NCBI GenBank assembly: GCA_016125085.1
Contig: WGMM01000004.1
Span: 62,001 to 126,000 of the forward strand
Direction of reading: 5' to 3'
From: a bacterium
GTDB taxonomy: Bacteria; Planctomycetota; Planctomycetia; Isosphaerales; Isosphaeraceae
DNA: 64,000 bases
Below are positions 8,265-20,686 of the stretch, in pieces. The notes under the pieces are model-generated. The model worked only from the letters and a program-made list of their open reading frames with translations, did no database searches and had not been told where the DNA came from. The first letter of the stretch is position 1; each line of letters opens with the position of its first letter. A program made the position numbers and the translations under genes.

Positions 8265-8768
8265 TCACTGCCCGGCCTTCTTCTTGCGGGCGGCATCGGC
8301 GGCCTTGCGGGCCGAGACGATCGACGACGGATCGACTTTCCACTGGCCATCGACCTTGCGCAGCTTGTGCGGCAGCGGATCGCGGCCGAACATCAGCATG
8401 GTCCGGTCGCCGGAAACGTCGCCAGGATCGACTTTCAATTCACGTCCGCCTGACAATTCCAGCACTTCGCCCGCCTTGAGCGTCCGGATCGGCGACTGAT
8501 CGATGAACTCTTCGAAATTCTTGCGGATGTCCGCCGGTACGGCCTGACCTTTGAGAAGCCATTCGAAGTCGTCGTGCGGCAGCGAGAGCGATCGCAATTT
8601 CGCTTCGTCTTGAGTTCCGATGGCCAGCAGAAATCCTCGCAGGGCTTCTTCGGGACCCGATTCGGCGGATTTCGTCGCCTGGCCGCCGGTCTTGGCGGTC
8701 GTAACATCCTGTCCAGCGGAAATGAAGCCTGCGAGACAGGCCGTAAGGCAAAGGACAGGAATGAGCAT
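8265..8768 (-). CDS. Secreted hypothetical protein
   Basis: A 167-residue protein. The chosen Met gives an ordinary signal peptide MLIPVLCLTACLAGFISA; an upstream Met would add ten residues with two Arg and make a longer n-region. The mature part has a helical region with PEEALRGFLLAIGTQDEAKL and a beta region, a pattern reminiscent of NTF2/SnoaL-like folds. It ends in a Lys/Ala-rich helix (ARKAADAARKKKAGQ). No catalytic residues are recognisable. It is a single-gene unit upstream of the RNA repair operon on the same strand. Confidence 0.65.
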   Translation of the reverse strand: MLIPVLCLTACLAGFISAGQDVTTAKTGGQATKSAESGPEEALRGFLLAIGTQDEAKLRSLSLPHDDFEWLLKGQAVPADIRKNFEEFIDQSPIRTLKAGEVLELSGGRELKVDPGDVSGDRTMLMFGRDPLPHKLRKVDGQWKVDPSSIVSARKAADAARKKKAGQ

Positions 8769-8917
8769 GGCTATTCGTCTTTCGAATCGGGGATGCATCG
8801 ATCGGGATGAGTCAGATCAACGTATGAAAATTCTATCGCGGCGTGAGACGAGTCACAATCCGCAAGGAGCGATTTCGTATGATCGATGCGTTCCGGTTCG
8901 ATTCGATGCGAATTCTC

Positions 8918-10813
8918 TCAATAATCGGTCAGCCGCTTCGGCGCGAAGGCCGTGCGCAGGGCGTTGAAGACGGCGGCCAGGTCGATCGCTTCCTGGAGCA
9001 CGGCTCCGCCGACGGGTGTGAGCAGGCCGAACGAAGCGAGAATCATGCCACCCACGGAGAGAGCCATACCGCCCAGTGCACTTTGCAGTGCGATTCGCCG
9101 CAGTCGGTCACCCACGTGGAGCAGTTCGTCCACCTTGCGCAGGCTGCCGTCCATGATCACGGCCCCGGATGCTTCGGCGGTCACGTCGCTTGATTGGCCC
9201 ATGGCCACGCCCACGGTCGCAGCGGCCAGGGCCGGGGCGTCGTTGATGCCGTCGCCCATGAAAACCGTCGGGGCCCTGGCGTTTTCCCGGCGAGTGATTT
9301 CGACCTTCCCCTCAGGCGAAATGCCGGCGTATATTTCATCGATGCCGACATGATCGGCCAGATATTTCACTTCGCTTTCGCGGTCGCCTGAAACAAGCAG
9401 AATGCGGTTCCAGTGGTGGTGCGGCCGAAGGTGGCGGACGAACGATTGCCCGTCGGGCCGGGGTTCGTCGCGGAACAGGCAGAATGCGGCCGGCTTGCCG
9501 TCGATCGCCACGACGCACTGGAGCCCGACGGTGTCTTCAGGCATCACGCCGGCGTCGCCTGGATGTTCCTTCAGCCATTTCGAACGGCTGGTGATCAGCA
9601 CTTCATGGCCTTCCACGAGCCCGCTGAGCCCCTGGCCCGGCTTTTCGGCCACTTGCGAGGTCTCCGCCGGGGGCAGGCGGCGGGTGTCGGCCTCGCGCAG
9701 GATCGGGTCGGCCAGCGGGTGTTTCGAATACCGTTCCAGGCCCGCGGCCAGGCGGATCGTTTCGTCGTCCGTCCAACTACCCAGGCGGCGGATTTCGGCG
9801 AGACGCGGCCGGCCATAGGTGAGCGTGCCGGTTTTGTCGAAAATGGCCGTGCGGCAAGTGCTGAGGCGTTCGAGGACGGATGGGTCCTTGATGATGATGC
9901 CACGGCGCGCGGCCAGCGAAATCGACCCGAGAATCGCCACGGGAATGGCGATGAGCAGCGGGCAGGGCGTGGCCACGACGAGCACGGCCAGGAACCGGCG
10001 AGACTCGCCGCTGGCCAGCCAGGCCGCCAGGGCGATGGAGACGGCAAGAGGTGTGTAAAACGCCCCGAGGCGGTCACCCAGCCGGCGCATGCGTGGGCGG
10101 TTGCGTTCGCTTTCCTGCATGACCTGCATGATTTTGGCGTAACGAGAGTCTTTGGCAAGCTTGTCGGCACGGATGGTCAGGGCACCTTCACCATTGATTG
10201 CGCCGGATATGATGGTCGATCCGGGGGCTTTCGAAATTTTGTAGGGTTCGCCCGTCAGATAGGCTTCGTCCATGGTCGATCGGCCTTCGACGACGGTTCC
10301 GTCCACAGGCGAGGTTTCGTGCGGCAGAATGACGAGCGTGTCTCCCACTTCGACTTCGTCCAGCGGCACTTCGGTCATGCGGCCTTCCACAAGCTTGTGA
10401 GCCACGTTCGGAAGCCGCTTCGCCAGAGCCGCCAGGGCCGATTTGGCCCGATTCACGGCATAGCTTTCCACGGCCTCGCCGCCGGAGAGCATCAGGACGA
10501 CGAGCGTGCCGGCCAGATATTCGCCGAGGATGACGGACGTCACGATCGAAATGCCTGCCAGCAGGTCCGAACCGAATTCCGCACGCACAAGATTGCCCAG
10601 AAGGCCAACGACCAGCGGCACGCCGCCGGTGATCAGGACGACGACGAGGGGCCAGTCGACCGTGCGGAACGGACCGGACATGTGACCGTTTCCGAAAGAG
10701 ATCCGCAGAACGATATGGGCCGCGATTCCGAGGATCGCGCCCGCGGCGATGCCGATGCGGAGGTAATCGCGAGGTTCGGGGCTGGGCTGTGCGGCGCTTG
10801 TGGATGCGATCAT
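8918..10813 (-). CDS. Heavy-metal translocating P-type ATPase (P1B)
   Basis: A 631-residue metal pump from the ATG giving MIASTSAAQP; an upstream extension of the frame lacks family features. Motifs in order: actuator domain TGEP, membrane metal site TPCPL around residue 280, phosphorylation site DKTGTLT around 326, the HP motif SKHPLADP, and hinge GDGINDAPAL around 525. It exports or takes up a transition metal across the inner membrane at the cost of ATP. There is no N-terminal heavy-metal-binding domain; the N terminus goes straight into transmembrane helices. The CPL form of the membrane motif differs from the CPC of copper pumps, so the metal is undetermined. It is divergent from pepP. 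Confidence 0.93.
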   Translation of the reverse strand: MIASTSAAQPSPEPRDYLRIGIAAGAILGIAAHIVLRISFGNGHMSGPFRTVDWPLVVVLITGGVPLVVGLLGNLVRAEFGSDLLAGISIVTSVILGEYLAGTLVVLMLSGGEAVESYAVNRAKSALAALAKRLPNVAHKLVEGRMTEVPLDEVEVGDTLVILPHETSPVDGTVVEGRSTMDEAYLTGEPYKISKAPGSTIISGAINGEGALTIRADKLAKDSRYAKIMQVMQESERNRPRMRRLGDRLGAFYTPLAVSIALAAWLASGESRRFLAVLVVATPCPLLIAIPVAILGSISLAARRGIIIKDPSVLERLSTCRTAIFDKTGTLTYGRPRLAEIRRLGSWTDDETIRLAAGLERYSKHPLADPILREADTRRLPPAETSQVAEKPGQGLSGLVEGHEVLITSRSKWLKEHPGDAGVMPEDTVGLQCVVAIDGKPAAFCLFRDEPRPDGQSFVRHLRPHHHWNRILLVSGDRESEVKYLADHVGIDEIYAGISPEGKVEITRRENARAPTVFMGDGINDAPALAAATVGVAMGQSSDVTAEASGAVIMDGSLRKVDELLHVGDRLRRIALQSALGGMALSVGGMILASFGLLTPVGGAVLQEAIDLAAVFNALRTAFAPKRLTDY

Positions 10814-10992
10814 GGTGCGATTCGTTTCTGGCGTGAGATTCAGGCCGGTCGTCGGGGCGTCGAATGGGCCATGGCGGGCAGGGGGCTCGACAACCACTCC
10901 GCCGATCGGGCAACATACAGCCTAAACGCTCGTTCCCGTCATCGACAACTGGTCTGTTTCATGGATCAGGCTGCCTCAGGAATCGACCTGCA

Positions 10993-12285
10993 ATGCGCCA
11001 CTTGCCCATCGACCCGAAGCTGTTCATCGGCCATCGCGACCGGCTGAAATCGCATTTGCCCGCGAAATCGCTGGCGATCGTCAATGCCAACGACATCCTG
11101 CCGACCAATGCCGACGGCACGCTTCTGATGCAGCCCAACGCCGACTTGTTCTGGCTGACGGGGATCGAGCAGGAGGAGTCGATTCTGGCCCTGTTCCCGG
11201 ATCATCCGGACGAGACGATGCGGGAAATTCTCTTCCTGCGCGAGCCGAACGAGCATCTCAAGGTGTGGGAAGGGCACAAGCATTCGAAAGAGGATGCGAT
11301 TCGGATTTCGGGAATCCGCAACGTGAAATGGACGAGCGAATTCCCCGGCCTTCTGCACCAGCTCATGTGCGATGCCGAGAGTGTCTATCTCAATTCGAAC
11401 GAGCACAAGCGGGCCGTGATCGAAGTGGAAACCCGCGATGCCCGCTTCGTTCGCGACCTGCAGGCCCGTTACCCGCTGCACACATACAAGCGGCTTGCCC
11501 CGCTGATGCACCGGCTGCGCGCCGTGAAGGACGCGATCGAAATCGACCTGCTGAAAAAAGCGATCGCCGTAACGAAATCCGGCTTCGAACGTGTTCTGAA
11601 CGCGACACGACCGGGTGTGATGGAATATGAAATCGAAGCGGAATTCGTGCATGAATTCACGCGCAATCGATGCAAGTTCGCTTATAATCCGATCATCGCC
11701 GGTGGCGAGAATTCGTGCATTCTGCATTACAATCAGAACGATCAGCCTTTGAAATCAGGCGACTTGCTGCTGTTGGACGTCGCCGCGAATTATGCCAATT
11801 ACAATGCCGACCTGACCAGGACGATCCCCGTTTCCGGCAAGTTCACCGATCGGCAGAGGGCCGTTTACGAAGCTGTTCTGCGGGTGCATCGGGCGTCGGT
11901 CGCCGGATGCGTCGTGGGTAAGCTGCACCGGGACTGGTTCCGCGAATCGCAGGAGATGATGAACCAGGAATTGATCGGGCTGGGGCTGCTGACGCAGAAG
12001 GACATCGACGAGCAGAAGCCCGGCACGCCGGCATGCCGCAAGTACTTCAATCATGGCCTGGGGCACGTGCTCGGTCTGGACGTTCACGATGTCGGCCTGA
12101 TGCACGAACCGTTCGCTCCCGGCTGGGTGCTGACGGTGGAACCGGGAATTTACATTCCCGAGGAAGGCTTCGGCGTCCGCCTGGAGAACAATGTCGTGGT
12201 GACCGAAAACGGGCCTGTGGACCTGATGGCCGACATTCCGATCGATGTGGACGATATCGAACGGTTGATGGCCGAACGGAGCTGA
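10993..12285 (+). CDS. pepP: Xaa-Pro aminopeptidase (aminopeptidase P)
   Basis: A 430-residue M24-family metallopeptidase that removes an N-terminal residue preceding proline. The N-terminal creatinase-like domain covers about residues 1-170. The pita-bread catalytic domain holds the dinuclear metal ligands: two Asp in LLLLDVAANYANYNADLTR, a His in FNHGLGHVLGLDVHD, Glu in TVEPGIYI, and Glu in VRLENNVVV. Length and order match PepP. The ATG chosen starts MRHLPIDPKLF; the frame upstream overlaps the promoter region of the divergent ATPase gene. An AGGA lies about 12 bases before the start. The S9 peptidase downstream may share its transcript, with both acting on Pro-containing peptides. Confidence 0.93.
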   Translation: MRHLPIDPKLFIGHRDRLKSHLPAKSLAIVNANDILPTNADGTLLMQPNADLFWLTGIEQEESILALFPDHPDETMREILFLREPNEHLKVWEGHKHSKEDAIRISGIRNVKWTSEFPGLLHQLMCDAESVYLNSNEHKRAVIEVETRDARFVRDLQARYPLHTYKRLAPLMHRLRAVKDAIEIDLLKKAIAVTKSGFERVLNATRPGVMEYEIEAEFVHEFTRNRCKFAYNPIIAGGENSCILHYNQNDQPLKSGDLLLLDVAANYANYNADLTRTIPVSGKFTDRQRAVYEAVLRVHRASVAGCVVGKLHRDWFRESQEMMNQELIGLGLLTQKDIDEQKPGTPACRKYFNHGLGHVLGLDVHDVGLMHEPFAPGWVLTVEPGIYIPEEGFGVRLENNVVVTENGPVDLMADIPIDVDDIERLMAERS

Positions 12286-12337
12286 CCGGAAGGAATGGGA
12301 TTTCGAAGTCCGTTGCGTTTGCAGGAGTACGGCACCA

Positions 12338-14895
<2,558 letters not shown>

Positions 14896-14899
<4 letters not shown>

Positions 14900-15723
14900 C
14901 CGATTTCGAAAACCGGAGAGTCGTCGCGATCGAATCCCTCGACGACTCCCGGCTCGATCCGTTCCGTTCACTGAAAACTTCGAACGCCACGCGTGACGAC
15001 GACCTTTTCGTGGTCGAAGGGGCTCTGCTGGTCGAACGACTGCTGGCGTCGCGATTCGAAACCGTTTCGGTTCTGACTCACACAGGATGGTTCGAATCTC
15101 CGAAATTCGAATTGCCGCACGACGCCCCGGTGATGACTTTGACGCGCCCGGCGATGACGGATCTCGTCGGATTTTCGTTCCATCAGGGCATTCTGGCCTG
15201 TGGCCGCCGCAGGCCCTGGCCTTCGATGAGTGAGATCGTCGGTGGCATTGCCGAGCGGGAGAAGACGGTCGTCATTTGCCCGGCGATCGATAATCCGGAG
15301 AATCTCGGGTCGATCGCCCGCACGGCGGATGCTCTGGGCGTGGCGGCGATCGTCGTGGGCAAGGAGAGCCCTGATTCGCTTTCTCGTCGGGTGACACGGG
15401 TTTCGATGGGCGCGACACTGCGGCTGCCCATTCTGGAGTTTGCCGATGTGCATGAGGCGCTGGACGAACTTGCCTCGCTCGGCTTCGAATTCGTGGCGAC
15501 GCTGCCGGGTGAAGGACACGTCGAACTGCTCGAATTCCGCCGGCCGGAGCGGGTCGGGCTGCTTCTGGGCAGGGAGCGGGAAGGTCTGGCGGCGGAATTC
15601 GAAGCCCGGGCCGATCACAAGGTGACGATATCGATGACGCCGGGGGCGGATTCGCTCAATGTCGGCGTGGCGGCCGGAGTATTTCTTTACTGGCTTCGGC
15701 AGGGGGGCCGATCATTACGCTGA
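14896..15723 (+). CDS. TrmH/SpoU-family RNA 2'-O-methyltransferase
   Basis: A 275-residue SPOUT methyltransferase. The start is a GTG whose last two bases form the stop of the preceding gene, indicating coupling. An N-terminal L30e-like RNA-binding part (about 1-100) precedes the knotted catalytic domain with the SpoU motifs: NPENLGSIARTADALG (motif 1), LLLGREREGL (motif 2) and ISMTPGADSLNVGVAAGVFL (motif 3). It would methylate a ribose in tRNA or rRNA using S-adenosylmethionine. The specific nucleotide cannot be told from sequence. The pairing with a secreted peptidase is unlikely to be functional. Confidence 0.92.
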
Positions 15724-15881
15724 TTCCGACCTTGCGATCGAGATTCCGCTCGCGCGTTCTAGCCGGGAAATTGGCGAAGTCGCTATATTGACGCCATCGA
15801 GCGTGGGTTCCGCGATCGCGGCACTTCGTTAGGTCAACGGCACGCTCCACGATTCATCGACGATCCGAAAGACGGAATTCC

Positions 15882-17051
15882 ATGAGCAAGAAGATCTTCA
15901 TTTCGGCGGGCGAGCCTTCCGGCGACATGCACGGCGGCAATCTGGCCAGGGCATTGAAATCGCAATGGCCGGATGTCGAGCTGATCGGCTTCGGCGGCCC
16001 GAAGATGAAGGAAGCAGGGATCGACCTGAAGTATGAATTGACTCAGCATGCGGTGATGTGGTTCGGCAAAGTCCTGAGCCAGATCGGGACTTTCGTGTCG
16101 GTGGTGAACCAGGCCGACCGGATTTTCGCGGAAGAGAGGCCGGACGCGGTCGTTCTGATCGATTACCCCGGCCTGCACTGGTGGGTGGCCAAGCGGGCGC
16201 GGGATCGTGGCATCCCGGTGTTCTACCACGTGCCGCCGCAGCTCTGGGCCTGGGCACCGTGGCGGGTGAAGAAGATCAAGGACCGCTTCAGCTATGTCTT
16301 CTGCAGCCTTCCGTTCGAGCCCCAGTGGTACGAGGAACGGGGCTACCCTTATGCCGAATATCTGGGCCACCCCTACTTCGACGAACTGGCTCAAAGGAAG
16401 GTGGACGAAGCCTGGGTAGCCGAGCGTAAAGCACAGGCCGACAAATGGATCGGCGTTCTGCCGGGCTCGCGGTTTCAGGAGATCGACAAGAATCTGCCGA
16501 TGATGATCCGTGCGATCGAACGGGTGGCCGTCCAACGGCCTGATGTCCGTTTCGCCGTGGCATGCCTGACGGAGGAACACAAGTCTCGTGTCGAAGAGAT
16601 TTTCCGCCAGCATCCGCTGCCGACCTGGTTTCATGAACGGATTGACCTTTTCGTCGGCCGAACGCCCGAAATTCTCCGGCTCGTCGATCTGGCGTGGACG
16701 GTCAGCGGCTCGGTCAGTCTTGAGCTGATGTACGAAACCGTGCCGAGCGTGGTGGTGTATCGCATCAACCCGCTGGACAAAAAAGTGAGCGAGCGATTCA
16801 TCAACGCGCCTTACATCACGCTCACGAACCTGCTGGCCGGCTGGGACATCATGCCCGAGTATCTGACCGATCACGACGTCGATGCCGAACTGGCCGAATG
16901 GGCACTCAAGTGGCTCAATGACCCGGCCGAAGCGGCTCGCAAGCGAACGGCCCTGGCGGCGCTCAAGGAAACGCATGGCCAGCCGGGAGCGTCCGAGGCC
17001 GTCGCCGGCCGCATGGCCCAGATTTTCGAAACCTGGGCGAAGGCGAAATAA
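15882..17051 (+). CDS. lpxB: Lipid-A-disaccharide synthase
   Basis: A 389-residue GT19 glycosyltransferase that joins UDP-2,3-diacylglucosamine and lipid X to form the lipid A disaccharide at the inner membrane. The N terminus SAGEPSGDMHGGNLARALK is the family signature. Further conserved blocks are YPGLHWWVAKRARDRGIP, VPPQLWAWAPWRVKKIK, GVLPGSRFQEIDKNLP and SGSVSLELMYETVPSVVVY. Length is usual for LpxB. It indicates an LPS-bearing outer membrane, consistent with planctomycetes that keep the lpx pathway. It stands alone here without other lpx genes, and a long hairpin terminator follows. Confidence 0.96.
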   Translation: MSKKIFISAGEPSGDMHGGNLARALKSQWPDVELIGFGGPKMKEAGIDLKYELTQHAVMWFGKVLSQIGTFVSVVNQADRIFAEERPDAVVLIDYPGLHWWVAKRARDRGIPVFYHVPPQLWAWAPWRVKKIKDRFSYVFCSLPFEPQWYEERGYPYAEYLGHPYFDELAQRKVDEAWVAERKAQADKWIGVLPGSRFQEIDKNLPMMIRAIERVAVQRPDVRFAVACLTEEHKSRVEEIFRQHPLPTWFHERIDLFVGRTPEILRLVDLAWTVSGSVSLELMYETVPSVVVYRINPLDKKVSERFINAPYITLTNLLAGWDIMPEYLTDHDVDAELAEWALKWLNDPAEAARKRTALAALKETHGQPGASEAVAGRMAQIFETWAKAK

Positions 17052-17094
17052 GGGCCGTCAGGCCGATCGGGCGGATGAATTCGAAACTTCGAAA

Positions 17095-17127
17095 AAGGGC
17101 CGAGCGTGAGATTCACGATCGGCCCTT
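17095..17127. terminator. Bidirectional hairpin terminator between lpxB and the convergent lipoprotein gene
   Basis: Arms AAGGGCCGA and TCGGCCCTT enclose a second helix CGTGA/TCACG, interrupted by one G-A mismatch, giving a stem of about 14 pairs with a three-base loop. It lies between two converging genes and serves both by symmetry. Confidence 0.8.
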
Positions 17128-17168
17128 CGCTCTTTCGTTCGGTTGAATCGACCGGAAATCCAGCCGAA

Positions 17169-17645
17169 TCAGTCTTTCAGGTCGAAGTCGATGACGTTCG
17201 TCCTGCCTTCGCTGACATCGGCCGTCAGGTTCGAAGTCTGGGCCGAGAAGTACTTGCGGGGGACGAGCGGGTCGCCGGATCCCTGCATGTCCTCTTCCAT
17301 CATTCGGCCCTTCATTTTCGGCGGAATCGGCTTGTCAGGCCCCTGGGAGATCACCGAAACCTTGTGTTTGCCGGTATAGGCACCGTCGCCGGTTTCGTAG
17401 GTCGTCAGGGAGTATTCGCCGTTGGAGTCAAGAATCCCCTTGGCTCCCCGTTTGCCAGGTTCTTCGGGGGTGAAGAACACCTCTCCGGTGGCCACGGGCG
17501 CACCTTTATAGGTGATGCGTCCCTTGACCCTGGCCAGGCCAGGCTCGCCGCCGCAGCCGCTTACGATGCCGATGGTCAGGGCCATCGACATCCAGGCGGC
17601 AGTGGTTTTGTGGCGTGAGATTCGTCGGAAAATCGAAGAAATCAT
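17169..17645 (-). CDS. Small lipoprotein with transthyretin-like beta fold
   Basis: A 158-residue lipoprotein. The signal ends in the lipobox GIVSGC, so the Cys would be lipidated. The mature part begins GGEPGLARVKGRITYKGAPV and continues VFFTPE, typical of the carboxypeptidase-regulatory/transthyretin-like lipoproteins that planctomycetes encode directly after DUF1559 genes. The start chosen lies eight bases past the stop of the DUF1559 gene; an earlier Met would overlap that gene. The two form an operon. The role is unknown, but the pairing suggests a cell-surface structure or its assembly. Confidence 0.85.
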   Translation of the reverse strand: MISSIFRRISRHKTTAAWMSMALTIGIVSGCGGEPGLARVKGRITYKGAPVATGEVFFTPEEPGKRGAKGILDSNGEYSLTTYETGDGAYTGKHKVSVISQGPDKPIPPKMKGRMMEEDMQGSGDPLVPRKYFSAQTSNLTADVSEGRTNVIDFDLKD

Positions 17646-17652
17646 GGAAGCG

Positions 17653-18687
17653 TCAAAGCGCGTCGGCACTGATGATTTCTCCTCCCTTGCGGCTCCCCAG
17701 GGCGTTGTACGTTTTCATGTTGATGGTTTGCTTGATGAAGCGGACGGAGCCGTCGGCCATGCCGAAATTGCAACCGCCGGAGTGGAAGGACGAGAAACCC
17801 CGGCCTGACCAGGAGTTGGCGTTGGCGTAGGCCGGGTTGCGCAGGCATGTCTGCAAGGTCCAGTTCATCGGCAGGCAGGTGCCGTTGGTCGTGCCGGTGT
17901 TGGTGTACCAGACGGCACTTTGGGAACGGACGACGGAAGCGACTTCGCCCAGGGCGAACGTATTGCTCAGGCCATCGGTGATCGATCCGATCGTGACCGC
18001 CCCGGAGCGGCTTTGATAATCGAACAGGCCGCGATGGTTCGGGCCTGATCCATAAGGCCCGGTGGGCGAGGGGCAGTCGGCGGCCGGAGTTTCGGCACTG
18101 CCGCCGGAGGCATTACAGCCGCCGCAGCCGTATTGGGCATTCGCGCCGGCGGTATCGTAGGGATTGCCGGGGCGGTTGTTGTAGCCGTCGCCGTAGCTGC
18201 CCGAGTAATTGCACATCATGCCGAACTGCCGGTTGGCGGCAGGATCGTCTTTGGTGGTCGACCCGCCGAAGCAGGGTGAACCAGGGGTCGTGCGGTCCCT
18301 GAGCAGGATATTGGAATTCGGATCGGACGGGCAGAAAAACGAGCTGATGACCACGCTGCGCACGGTGGACATCGACTGGCAGTCGCAACTGTCGAGGAAG
18401 TTGATCGAATCGTACAAAGCACGTTGTTCGAGCTGGGGCAGGATCATGGGCACGAAGCCCCATCCCATGTGGCCCTGGGCACTGAACCCGCCGGCATAGG
18501 GATAGCTGCCGAAGGCGTCGTTGTAGTTGTGCAGCGCGAGATTGATCTGCTTGAGATTGTTGACGCACTGAATGCGCCGGGCCGCTTCACGGGCAGACTG
18601 CACCGCGGGGAGCAGGAGCGAAATGAGAACGGCGATGATCGCGATCACGACCAGGAGTTCGATCAGTGTGAACCCTCTGCGTTTCAT
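17653..18687 (-). CDS. DUF1559 protein with type IV prepilin-like N terminus
   Basis: A 344-residue protein. The N terminus [20 protein letters not shown] is a class III prepilin signal: cleavage after Gly5, methylation of Phe6, Glu at mature position 5 and a hydrophobic helix. [19 protein letters not shown] follows, and the C-terminal [18 protein letters not shown] motif is the H-X9-DG signature of the DUF1559 family, which is hugely expanded in planctomycetes. The protein probably sits in the cytoplasmic membrane or in a pseudopilus. It is the first gene of a pair with the lipoprotein. Functions proposed for the family are not settled. Confidence 0.95.
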   Translation of the reverse strand: MKRRGFTLIELLVVIAIIAVLISLLLPAVQSAREAARRIQCVNNLKQINLALHNYNDAFGSYPYAGGFSAQGHMGWGFVPMILPQLEQRALYDSINFLDSCDCQSMSTVRSVVISSFFCPSDPNSNILLRDRTTPGSPCFGGSTTKDDPAANRQFGMMCNYSGSYGDGYNNRPGNPYDTAGANAQYGCGGCNASGGSAETPAADCPSPTGPYGSGPNHRGLFDYQSRSGAVTIGSITDGLSNTFALGEVASVVRSQSAVWYTNTGTTNGTCLPMNWTLQTCLRNPAYANANSWSGRGFSSFHSGGCNFGMADGSVRFIKQTINMKTYNALGSRKGGEIISADAL

Positions 18688-19116
18688 GAAGCGTCTCCGA
18701 TTGGTACGAGTTGTCTTATGTGCTGGTATTTCAGCGTTTCACGCTGACGTATCGGAATTCGTACGAACGGATGGCAACGAACATTCTTCACCAGTCCGCG
18801 CGAATGCGGCTCATGAAGCCATTCTTTCGAAAGGATCGTCTTCGCAACTGCCTGAATGGAGCCAGTAGCTTCTCCAGCAGAAGAGAGCCGGAATTGGTCG
18901 GAGAATTTGCGATCGTTCGATGTCCGGACTTCATGAATGAAGCCGCCCGGCATTCTTTTCGAGCTTCGGGGTCCAGTCAAGACCTTTTTGCGGGATTAAG
19001 CGAGAATCAGGAAAGATCAAGCGGAAAGGCGTTAATCCGCAGGAGAGCATGAAATCGGAAATTTCATACTCTCTATCGCATGGTTGCATGCATCAATGCA
19101 ATTGTATTTCTTGCGT
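18688..19116. other. Intergenic region, no gene recognised
   Basis: This 429-base stretch lies upstream of the DUF1559 gene and downstream of the small membrane-protein gene, both on the minus strand. A short hairpin GCGGA/TCCGC sits at 19021-19040. Open frames of about 100 codons on both strands lack ribosome-binding sites and family features. It should contain the promoter of the DUF1559 operon, but no convincing -35/-10 pair was found. Confidence 0.5.
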
Positions 19117-19416
19117 TCATTCGTCGGGCGCGTCGTAATCGTCCGATTTGGAAGCGAGTTCCAGGGTGTAATCGAGTCCTTCGACGAGTTCCGGGATCGC
19201 CGAAAGGGCATTCACGACCCCAAGAACCAGGAGCCCGTGGTGGGCTCCGACACGCGACTTGGGAATGTCGGACATCAGGTCATGTACGATTTCGATCGTG
19301 CTCGTGATGACCAGAATGATCCCTACCGCGAGTTTCGTGTAGGGATGCTTGACGATCTTCTTGAGCCGGATGACCCATTTTCTGCGGCGTACTTTGCGGC
19401 TTTGAGCGGTCAGCAT
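19117..19416 (-). CDS. Small membrane protein
   Basis: A 99-residue protein with a strongly basic N terminus (RKVRRRKWVIRLKKIVKHPYTK), one transmembrane segment (LAVGIILVITSTIEIVHDL) and a second weak hydrophobic region (HHGLLVLGVVNALSAIPELVEGLDYTL), ending in acidic residues. The pattern GAHHG followed by a helix is one I associate with small conserved bacterial membrane proteins, but no function is known to me. It is downstream of trpS on the same strand, 50 bases after its stop, and may share the transcript. Confidence 0.7.
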   Translation of the reverse strand: MLTAQSRKVRRRKWVIRLKKIVKHPYTKLAVGIILVITSTIEIVHDLMSDIPKSRVGAHHGLLVLGVVNALSAIPELVEGLDYTLELASKSDDYDAPDE

Positions 19417-19466
19417 AGGGGGTGGTACCAGGTGATCCGAAGGGGCGATTCTGCCGACGATACCGA

Positions 19467-20441
19467 TCAGGAACCAAGGCCGCAGGCTCTTCGTGCTCTT
19501 TCCAGTACGATCCGGGCCGTTTTTCGGGCCCGTTCGGCACCGGCGCGGCGAATTTCTTCCAGCTTGACCGGATCGGCGGCCAGCGATTTCCGCACTTCCC
19601 GATAAGGAGCGAAGTAATCGATGATGGCGGCGGCCAGCCGCTTCTTGACATCACCGTAGCCCATGCCGCCAGCGCGATATCGGGCGGCCCAGTCGGCCGA
19701 CTCCTGCTCGTCCACGAACAGCTTCAGCAGGGCGTAAACCGAACAGGTGTCAGGGTTTTTCGGCTCTTCTACGGGCGTGCTGTCGGTGACGATCCGCTTG
19801 CACTTCTTCTCGATCGATTTCGGATCCTCGAAGATCTCGATCGTATTGCCGTAGCTCTTGGACATCTTGCGGCCGTCCAGCCCCGGTACGACAGCCACCG
19901 TCGGCAGAATCTTGGCGTCCGGCAGCTTGAAGACCGGCTCGTTTTTGCCGTAGACGCTGTTGAACCGTTCGGCGACGTCGCGGGTGATCTCCAGGTGCTG
20001 CTTCTGATCCTGGCCGACGGGCACGACATCGGCATCGTACAGAAGAATGTCGGCCGCCTGAAGCACGGGATACGCGAACAGGCCATGTTCGGCCGGAATG
20101 CCCTGGGCGATTTTGTCTTTGTAGGACACGCACTTTTCCAGCCAGCCCATGGGGGTGACGCTGGTCAGGAGCCAGGCCAGCTCGACGGTCTCAGGCACGT
20201 CCGACTGCACGAAAACGGTGGCCTTTTCCGGATCCAGACCCAGGCTGAGCAGGTCCAGAAGTACGTCGCGAACGTATGCTCGCAGCTTTTCCGGGTCGCG
20301 CACGCTGGTGAGGGCGTGATAATCGGCCACGAAATAATAGGCTTCGTTGTCGTGCTGAAGGGCGATGTACTGCTGAATCGCGCCGAGGTAATTGCCGATA
20401 TGCAAGGCGCCGGAAGGCTGTATGCCGGAAAGGATCCGCAT
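19467..20441 (-). CDS. trpS: Tryptophanyl-tRNA synthetase
   Basis: A 324-residue class I aminoacyl-tRNA synthetase that charges tRNA-Trp. The HIGH-type motif is GALHIGNYLG at about residues 10-19 and the KMSKS loop is GRKMSKSYGN near residue 196. VLQAADILLYDADVVPVGQDQKQHLE is the conserved tryptophan-pocket region. The Met giving MRILSGIQPSG is the true start; the frame is open for another 51 codons upstream without homology. Length is normal. Confidence 0.97.
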   Translation of the reverse strand: MRILSGIQPSGALHIGNYLGAIQQYIALQHDNEAYYFVADYHALTSVRDPEKLRAYVRDVLLDLLSLGLDPEKATVFVQSDVPETVELAWLLTSVTPMGWLEKCVSYKDKIAQGIPAEHGLFAYPVLQAADILLYDADVVPVGQDQKQHLEITRDVAERFNSVYGKNEPVFKLPDAKILPTVAVVPGLDGRKMSKSYGNTIEIFEDPKSIEKKCKRIVTDSTPVEEPKNPDTCSVYALLKLFVDEQESADWAARYRAGGMGYGDVKKRLAAAIIDYFAPYREVRKSLAADPVKLEEIRRAGAERARKTARIVLERARRACGLGS

Positions 20442-20686
20442 GGCGAAAGGGCTCTTGAACGCAGGGTGCCGAAGCTCCGAACCGTTGCGACATACGCCCC
20501 GCAAGGGATCGGAACCGGGTTGCCGAGAGCGACAGAGTACCACACCGGATGGCCGGGTGCGTAGACGGTTCGGGCTCGAAGGGGCTTGACGCATTTCGAT
20601 TCGAACGGCGACGATGCATCAGGAATAAGCCGGGGGAGGACTTCCCGGCAGCAGGAAGACTCTCGCTGAAGGGCCGATCGAAGACG

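Noticed and set aside
9413-11047. A 544-codon open frame on the plus strand opposite the P-type ATPase gene.
   Set aside because: It is an antisense shadow of the ATPase gene. The minus-strand frame has all P-type motifs, and the plus-strand translation is rich in Gly, Arg and His with no family features.
18711-19052. A 113-codon plus-strand frame upstream of the DUF1559 gene.
   Set aside because: No ribosome-binding site, irregular codon use and no recognisable family; left as intergenic.
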